Assembly (NCBI GenBank): GCA_018820765.1
Contig: JAHJNN010000017.1
Location: 434,001 to 498,000 of the forward strand
Direction: 5' to 3'
Origin: Gammaproteobacteria bacterium
Lineage (GTDB): Bacteria > Pseudomonadota > Gammaproteobacteria > Burkholderiales > Thiobacillaceae
DNA: 64,000 nt
Part shown: in pieces, positions 60,314-64,000 of the stretch
Layout of the letters: each line of letters begins with the position of its first letter
Position numbering within the stretch: the stretch's first letter is position 1
Program-made: the position numbers and the translations under genes
Notes under the pieces: generated by a model
Seen by the model: the letters and a program-made list of their open reading frames with translations, nothing else
What the model was told of the DNA's origin: nothing
The model's database searches: none

Positions 60314-60958
60314 ATGTCCGCGCCCGACGCCCTGCTGCTGATTTCCACCCACTGCCCGCACTGCCCGGCGATGCTGGCCACGCTCGCCGACCTGGTTAAG
60401 CAGGGCACGATCGGGCGACTGGAAGCGGTCAACCTGGAACAGCACCCCGAGGTGGGACAGGCGCTCGGCGTGCGCTCGGTGCCGTGGCTGCGCCTCGGTC
60501 GCATCGAGCTTGCCGGGGTGCACGGCAAGGCCGAGCTTGCCGAGTGGGCGGCCAAGGCCGACAGCGAGGCGGGCCTGGCCGACTGGTTTCACCTGCTGCT
60601 GAAGGAAGGCCAGCTGCCCAAGGTACAGACGACCATCGACGCCGAGCCGGAGCTTCTCGCGGCGGTGTTGCCCATCGTCGGCAACGTCCACGCCAGCCTC
60701 AACGTGAGGCTGGGCGCGGGTGTGCTGTTCGAAGCCTTCGCCGGCACCCGCACGCTGGCGGCGCTGATCCCGCAACTGGGCACGCTGTCGCAACACGCCG
60801 ACGCGCGAGTGCGGGCGGACGCCTGCCACTACCTGGGGCTCACAGGCGATGCCGCGGCACGGCCGTGGCTGGATGCGTGTACGGGGGACGAGGATGCCGA
60901 CGTGCGCGAGATTGCGGCGGAGAGTTTGCAAAACATTTCGGATTGCTTGCCAAGATGA
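60314..60958 (+). CDS. thioredoxin-fold/HEAT-repeat protein
   Basis: A 214-residue soluble protein. The N-terminal half is a thioredoxin fold with C-P-H-C in LISTHCPHCPAMLATLADL and the cis-Pro in VRSVPWLRLG. The C-terminal half has HEAT-like helices (HADARVRADACHYLGLTGDA, DEDADVREIAAESL). This pairing suggests a thiol oxidoreductase that holds a partner protein. The next gene starts within its stop (ATGA). Confidence 0.85.
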   Translation: MSAPDALLLISTHCPHCPAMLATLADLVKQGTIGRLEAVNLEQHPEVGQALGVRSVPWLRLGRIELAGVHGKAELAEWAAKADSEAGLADWFHLLLKEGQLPKVQTTIDAEPELLAAVLPIVGNVHASLNVRLGAGVLFEAFAGTRTLAALIPQLGTLSQHADARVRADACHYLGLTGDAAARPWLDACTGDEDADVREIAAESLQNISDCLPR

Positions 60959-61602
60959 TGGCCAACAGATTAATCAACAAGCGTAGTTTCTCGATCATTA
61001 CCGCTAGCCTTATCGGCTATTTCGGGCTGCTTTTTCTCGTTCCTCACGTTATCCCTAGCTTTGGGGCAACAATTTTTCTGGCAATGCTTACATTAACCCT
61101 GCCATTTACTCTGGCCATTCTGGGGATACTAATTACCTGGGGCATTACAGCTGTTGTCGTATCCCGTTTTCGTAAGCGTCCTCTGGGTAAGAAAGCCCGA
61201 TTAGCAAGCATGCTTGCTGTTTCAGCTCTGTTAGCACTCACGGCTGTCATTCTCGCAGTTCGCATCATTCCGGACGCGCTTCCCACTGGTTCCTATTCAA
61301 GCCAGTTTGACCGCTCAGTTTGGCTTGATCCACACTCAGCTGACTCTGCAACAAACGGCATCTCATCACGGCAAAAAATGCTGGCTGACGTTGTATCCAA
61401 ACTACCTGGCCGTAGCCGCACGGAACTTGAAGCCATATTGGGGCCTTCGCTTGAAACGTGGTATTTCCAAAGCAGCGGACGCGATTTGATTTATTTTTTG
61501 GGATCCCAGCGAGACTCCTTGTTCCCGATCGATTCGGAATGGCTACTCATTTGGGTTGATGAAAACGGCTTATTTCAACGATATGCAATTGCAAACGACT
61601 GA
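60955..61602 (+). CDS. membrane protein of unknown function
   Basis: A 215-residue protein with three hydrophobic helices in the first 110 residues (FSIITASLIGYFGLLFLV, TIFLAMLTLTLPFTLAIL, LASMLAVSALLALTAVIL) and a soluble C-terminal domain (TGSYSSQFDRSVWLDPHSAD to the end), which looks like a small beta domain. Base content is clearly lower in GC than in its neighbours, a sign of recent transfer. ATG 60955 overlaps the upstream stop. Confidence 0.7.
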   Translation: MMANRLINKRSFSIITASLIGYFGLLFLVPHVIPSFGATIFLAMLTLTLPFTLAILGILITWGITAVVVSRFRKRPLGKKARLASMLAVSALLALTAVILAVRIIPDALPTGSYSSQFDRSVWLDPHSADSATNGISSRQKMLADVVSKLPGRSRTELEAILGPSLETWYFQSSGRDLIYFLGSQRDSLFPIDSEWLLIWVDENGLFQRYAIAND

Positions 61603-61612
61603 GCCCGCGTAG

Positions 61613-61702
61613 GTTGGGCTGAATGAAATGAAGCCCAACATCGAACGCCAGTACATTGTGCGGGGATCCGCAATGTTGGGCTTTGCAGCCCAACCTACCG
61701 TC
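61613..61702. repeat. palindromic repeat, GTAGGTTGGGCT type
   Basis: GTAGGTTGGGCTG... at the left and ...CAGCCCAACCTAC at the right, with AAGCCCAACAT and AATGTTGGGCTT inside. A nested dyad that forms a long hairpin. Of the kind dispersed in many genomes. Confidence 0.75.
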
Positions 61703-61731
61703 CTGTTCATGGGCGTGATGATATAAGCCCG

Positions 61732-61797
61732 CGTAGGGTGCAATAAGCGAAGCGCATTGCACCGCCCCCATCCGGCGCAATACCGATTGCGCCCTAC
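61732..61797. repeat. palindromic repeat, GTAGGGTGCAAT type
   Basis: GTAGGGTGCAATAAGCGAAG and, at the right, CGATTGCGCCCTAC are imperfect arms; a GCATTGCACC copy is inside. It stands next to the previous repeat, in a double array between two genes. Confidence 0.65.
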
Positions 61798-61824
61798 TTC
61801 AACCCATAGCAAGCACTCACATCC

Positions 61825-62709
61825 ATGTCCGTCCCCGCCGCCTATCTCGGCGTCATCCTCATCTGGTCGACCACGCCGCTCGCCATCCAGTGGAGCGCGC
61901 AGGGGACGAGCTTCAGCTTCGCGGTGATGGCGCGCATGCTGATCGGGTGGGTCGTCTGCCTGCTGCTGATGCGCGCCACCCGCACCGCGTTTCCCTTCAC
62001 CCCGGCGGCGCGGCGGCTGTATGCAATCAGCGGGTTGTCGCTGTTCGCGGCGATGCTGCTCACCTACTGGGGGGCGCTGCACATCCCGTCGGGGCTGATT
62101 TCGGTCATCTTCGGGCTGTCGCCGCTGGTCACCGGGGTGTTCGCCGCGCTGTGGCTGGGTGAGCGCACGCTTACGCCGCAGCGTATCACAGGACTGGTGA
62201 TCGCACTGGCCGGGCTGTGGCTGATCTTCGGCCAGCCGTGGCCGGGCGACGGCCGCGCGACGCTCGGCACCGCCGCCGTAGTGGCGGGCATGACGGTGCA
62301 GGCGCTGGGGCTGGTGTGGATCAAGCGGCTGAATGTGCGCGCCTCATCGCTCGCCATCACCAGCGGCTCGCTCGGGGTGGCGACGCCGCTGTTCGTGCTG
62401 GCCTGGCTGATCGCCGATGGCGCGCAGCTGCCGCCCGACATCACGCCGCGCGCCGGCGCCGCCATCGTTTACCTCGGCGTGCTGGGGTCGGTGGTGGGCT
62501 TCACGCTGTATTACTACGTGATCAAGCATCTCGACGCCGGACGCGTCGCGCTGATCATGCTGGTCACCCCGGTCGCCGCGCTGCTGCTGGGGCAGACGCT
62601 GAACCACGAGCGCATCCCGGCGATCGGCTGGGCCGGCATCGCGCTGATCGGCGCGGGACTGCTGCTGTACGAATGGCCGTCGCTGCGGCAGTTGCAGCGA
62701 CGGCCCTAA
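61825..62709 (+). CDS. EamA/DMT-family transporter
   Basis: A 294-residue membrane protein with ten predicted helices in two EamA halves (VILIWSTTPLAIQWSAQGTS at the start, GVLGSVVGFTLYYYVIKHLD and LVTPVAALLLGQTLNHERIP in the second). It exports metabolites, often amino acids or nucleosides; the substrate is unknown. A single gene. Confidence 0.9.
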   Translation: MSVPAAYLGVILIWSTTPLAIQWSAQGTSFSFAVMARMLIGWVVCLLLMRATRTAFPFTPAARRLYAISGLSLFAAMLLTYWGALHIPSGLISVIFGLSPLVTGVFAALWLGERTLTPQRITGLVIALAGLWLIFGQPWPGDGRATLGTAAVVAGMTVQALGLVWIKRLNVRASSLAITSGSLGVATPLFVLAWLIADGAQLPPDITPRAGAAIVYLGVLGSVVGFTLYYYVIKHLDAGRVALIMLVTPVAALLLGQTLNHERIPAIGWAGIALIGAGLLLYEWPSLRQLQRRP

Positions 62710-62772
62710 AGCTTGCCCAAACACGCGCCGTAAAAGACCATTAGGATTTTGTTGTCTTTTTAAGGAGGCTCC

Positions 62773-63441
62773 GTGTCATTCAACCCACACGCCCGTCTGG
62801 CCAGCCTGATGCTGATCGCCGCACTCACCGCCGCGGCCCCGAGCCATGGCAGGGAAAAGCCCGCTGAGCCGTCCCCCGCTGCGCTGCACGAGCAGCTGAC
62901 CCGGATCAGCCAGGACCCGGCGAAACTGCCCGCTGCGGTGCAGCGCGGGCAGAAGGACGCTTCGGTCTGCCGGCATTGCCATGGCGCCGGCGGCAATAGC
63001 GTGCTGCCCGAGGTGCCCAATCTGGCGAGCCAGAACGCCGGCTACCTGCTGGAACAGATGAACAAGTTCGTGCTGGGGCAGCGCAAGTCGTCGGCTTTCA
63101 TGGAAGGGATGATCAAGGCCCTGACCCCGGAGGAGCGGATCAACATCGCCCTGTTCCTGTCGCGGCAGCCGGTTGCCCCCAAGCCTGCCGGCGCACACAG
63201 CGTGGCGGGCAAGAATCTGTACGCCAAACTGTGCGTCAGCTGCCATGGCGGCACCGGCACCGGCACCCACACGATTCCGCGCCTAGCCGGACAGCAGGCG
63301 ACCTATCTGGAGGACTCGCTGAAGCGCTACCGCAGCGGCGCCGGCGAGCGCATCGATCCGCGGATGGCCGCGTACACCCGCAACCTCAAGGACGCCGACA
63401 TTCAGGCCCTTGCGGCCTACCTCTCGACCCTGCAGCCCTGA
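62773..63441 (+). CDS. diheme cytochrome c, c4-like
   Basis: A 222-residue periplasmic cytochrome. Signal peptide LASLMLIAALTAAAPSHG, then two class I heme c domains: CRHCHGAGG (about residue 57) and CVSCHGGTGTGTH (about 155), each with a later Met in LEQMNKF or in RMAAYTRNLKD. The GTG start at 62773 has AAGGAGG just upstream. It passes electrons to terminal oxidases or from sulfur oxidation. Confidence 0.9.
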   Translation: MSFNPHARLASLMLIAALTAAAPSHGREKPAEPSPAALHEQLTRISQDPAKLPAAVQRGQKDASVCRHCHGAGGNSVLPEVPNLASQNAGYLLEQMNKFVLGQRKSSAFMEGMIKALTPEERINIALFLSRQPVAPKPAGAHSVAGKNLYAKLCVSCHGGTGTGTHTIPRLAGQQATYLEDSLKRYRSGAGERIDPRMAAYTRNLKDADIQALAAYLSTLQP

Positions 63442-63508
63442 CTCCGAGCGCAGTCATCCGCGGAAGCAGGGTTTTCCTTGCCTCTTGCGGCTTGAATCTT
63501 GTGTCTGA

Positions 63509-63853
63509 CTACTTCTTGAACAGATCGTCCGGCGTCTGCGGCGCGTCGGTCTTGGCCGGCGTCCCGCCGAACAGCACCTCGAGCGCGCCCCGGTTGGCCT
63601 GCGCCATCGCCGCGCCACCGCCCTTGTAGGCCTCCGGCCGCGGCACGAACCAGCCGCAATCGTTGACGCGCGTCTTGTCGGCGACGCGTTCGGCCGCCAG
63701 CTCGCGGCACTGCCCGGCGCGGTGCGCGTCGTAGTGGCGGCACAACTTGCACACGTGCAGGTCGGCACGGCAGCTGGGGCAGGTTTCGCGGCGCGACAGC
63801 GGCAGCAGCATCCCGGCCAGGCTGGCGCCGCACTTCCAGCATTGCAGGCTCAT
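63509..63853 (-). CDS. zinc-ribbon protein of unknown function
   Basis: A 114-residue protein with several CxxC pairs: CWKCGASL, CPSCRADLHVCKLCRHYD; plus a Cys in AGQCREL and in NDCGWF. It looks like a small zinc-binding protein. The end is DDLFKK. Its start overlaps the stop of the next gene on this strand (ATGA), so the two are coupled. Confidence 0.8.
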   Translation of the reverse strand: MSLQCWKCGASLAGMLLPLSRRETCPSCRADLHVCKLCRHYDAHRAGQCRELAAERVADKTRVNDCGWFVPRPEAYKGGGAAMAQANRGALEVLFGGTPAKTDAPQTPDDLFKK

Positions 63854-64000
63854 GCTTTGGGATACTCCTGGCTGGGGTAATCGGGCGTGCGCAGGGCGTG
63901 GTATTGCAGGTCGGCCAGCGCCACCTTGCTCAAGGCGCGCTCATGGGTGGCATCAAGGACCGCCGGCGGCGCCATCCCGTCTTCGGCCGCCTCCAGCCAG
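63850..64000 (-). CDS. partial gene, C-terminal end of an unknown protein
   Basis: Fifty codons in frame up to the right edge, ending on TGA at 63852-63850. The visible part (WLEAAEDGMAPPAVLDATHE, then YHALRTPDYPSQEYP) has no motif known to me. It is upstream of, and overlaps, the zinc-ribbon gene. Confidence 0.7.
   Translation of the reverse strand, partial: WLEAAEDGMAPPAVLDATHERALSKVALADLQYHALRTPDYPSQEYPKA

Overview
The window is GC-rich DNA from a proteobacterium, most likely a sulfur-oxidising betaproteobacterium close to Thiobacillus. The best clue is a thiocyanate hydrolase operon (scnB-scnA-scnC plus the P15K activator gene) of the type known from Thiobacillus thioparus, set among sulfide/sulfane-handling genes. 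Diheme cytochrome c, PEP-CTERM proteins and a CIRCE-controlled groESL fit the same group. No rRNA and no CRISPR array were seen; there is one tRNA (Phe).

Layout. (1) 1-3.35 kb, accessory DNA: a LA2681-type HEPN protein running off the left edge, a putative metal-binding protein of unknown function, sixA, and the last 31 codons of a dead tyrosine recombinase. (2) 3.4-12.6 kb: a cassette of two YVTN beta-propeller/phosphoesterase fusions around a TonB-dependent receptor, a Cys-rich 46-residue peptide and a lone tonB. It is bracketed by perfect 18-bp inverted repeats, with a decayed IS1182-like transposase on its right. (3) 13.2-20.3 kb: one minus-strand run of HlyD-like fusion protein, ABC permease, ABC ATPase, beta-CASP nuclease and outer-membrane phospholipase A, preceded by a bioA that carries an 86-bp palindromic repeat in frame. 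(4) 20.4-33.2 kb: the thiocyanate locus. (5) 33.4-64 kb: mostly ordinary chromosome, with glcF, phzF-like, groESL, a Na+/solute symporter cluster, tRNA-Phe, two large signalling proteins, pbpG-like, a YefM/YoeB pair, gabD-like, arginase, metallo-beta-lactamase proteins, a thioredoxin/HEAT protein and a cytochrome c.

How the thiocyanate locus appears to work: an ABC importer (ATPase, Tat-type binding protein, two permeases) would bring in a small anion, probably thiocyanate or cyanate. The cobalt enzyme ScnABC hydrolyses thiocyanate to carbonyl sulfide and ammonia. P15K helps insert cobalt, and a CbiM-like protein could supply it. Cyanase removes cyanate. DsrE-, TusA- and SQR-like proteins would handle the sulfur. 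A LysR-type regulator lies divergent to cbiM/cynS. A 44/45-bp direct repeat, holding a TATAG-N7-CTATA dyad with LysR-type T-N11-A spacing, is present both at the lysR start/cbiM upstream region and upstream of scnB. I think this is the regulatory link that joins the two operons.

The most novel items are the shared operator, the unlisted HEPN gene, the IR-bracketed TonB/phosphoesterase cassette with its small Cys-rich peptide, the palindromic insertion within bioA, and the odd N-terminus of the ABC binding protein.
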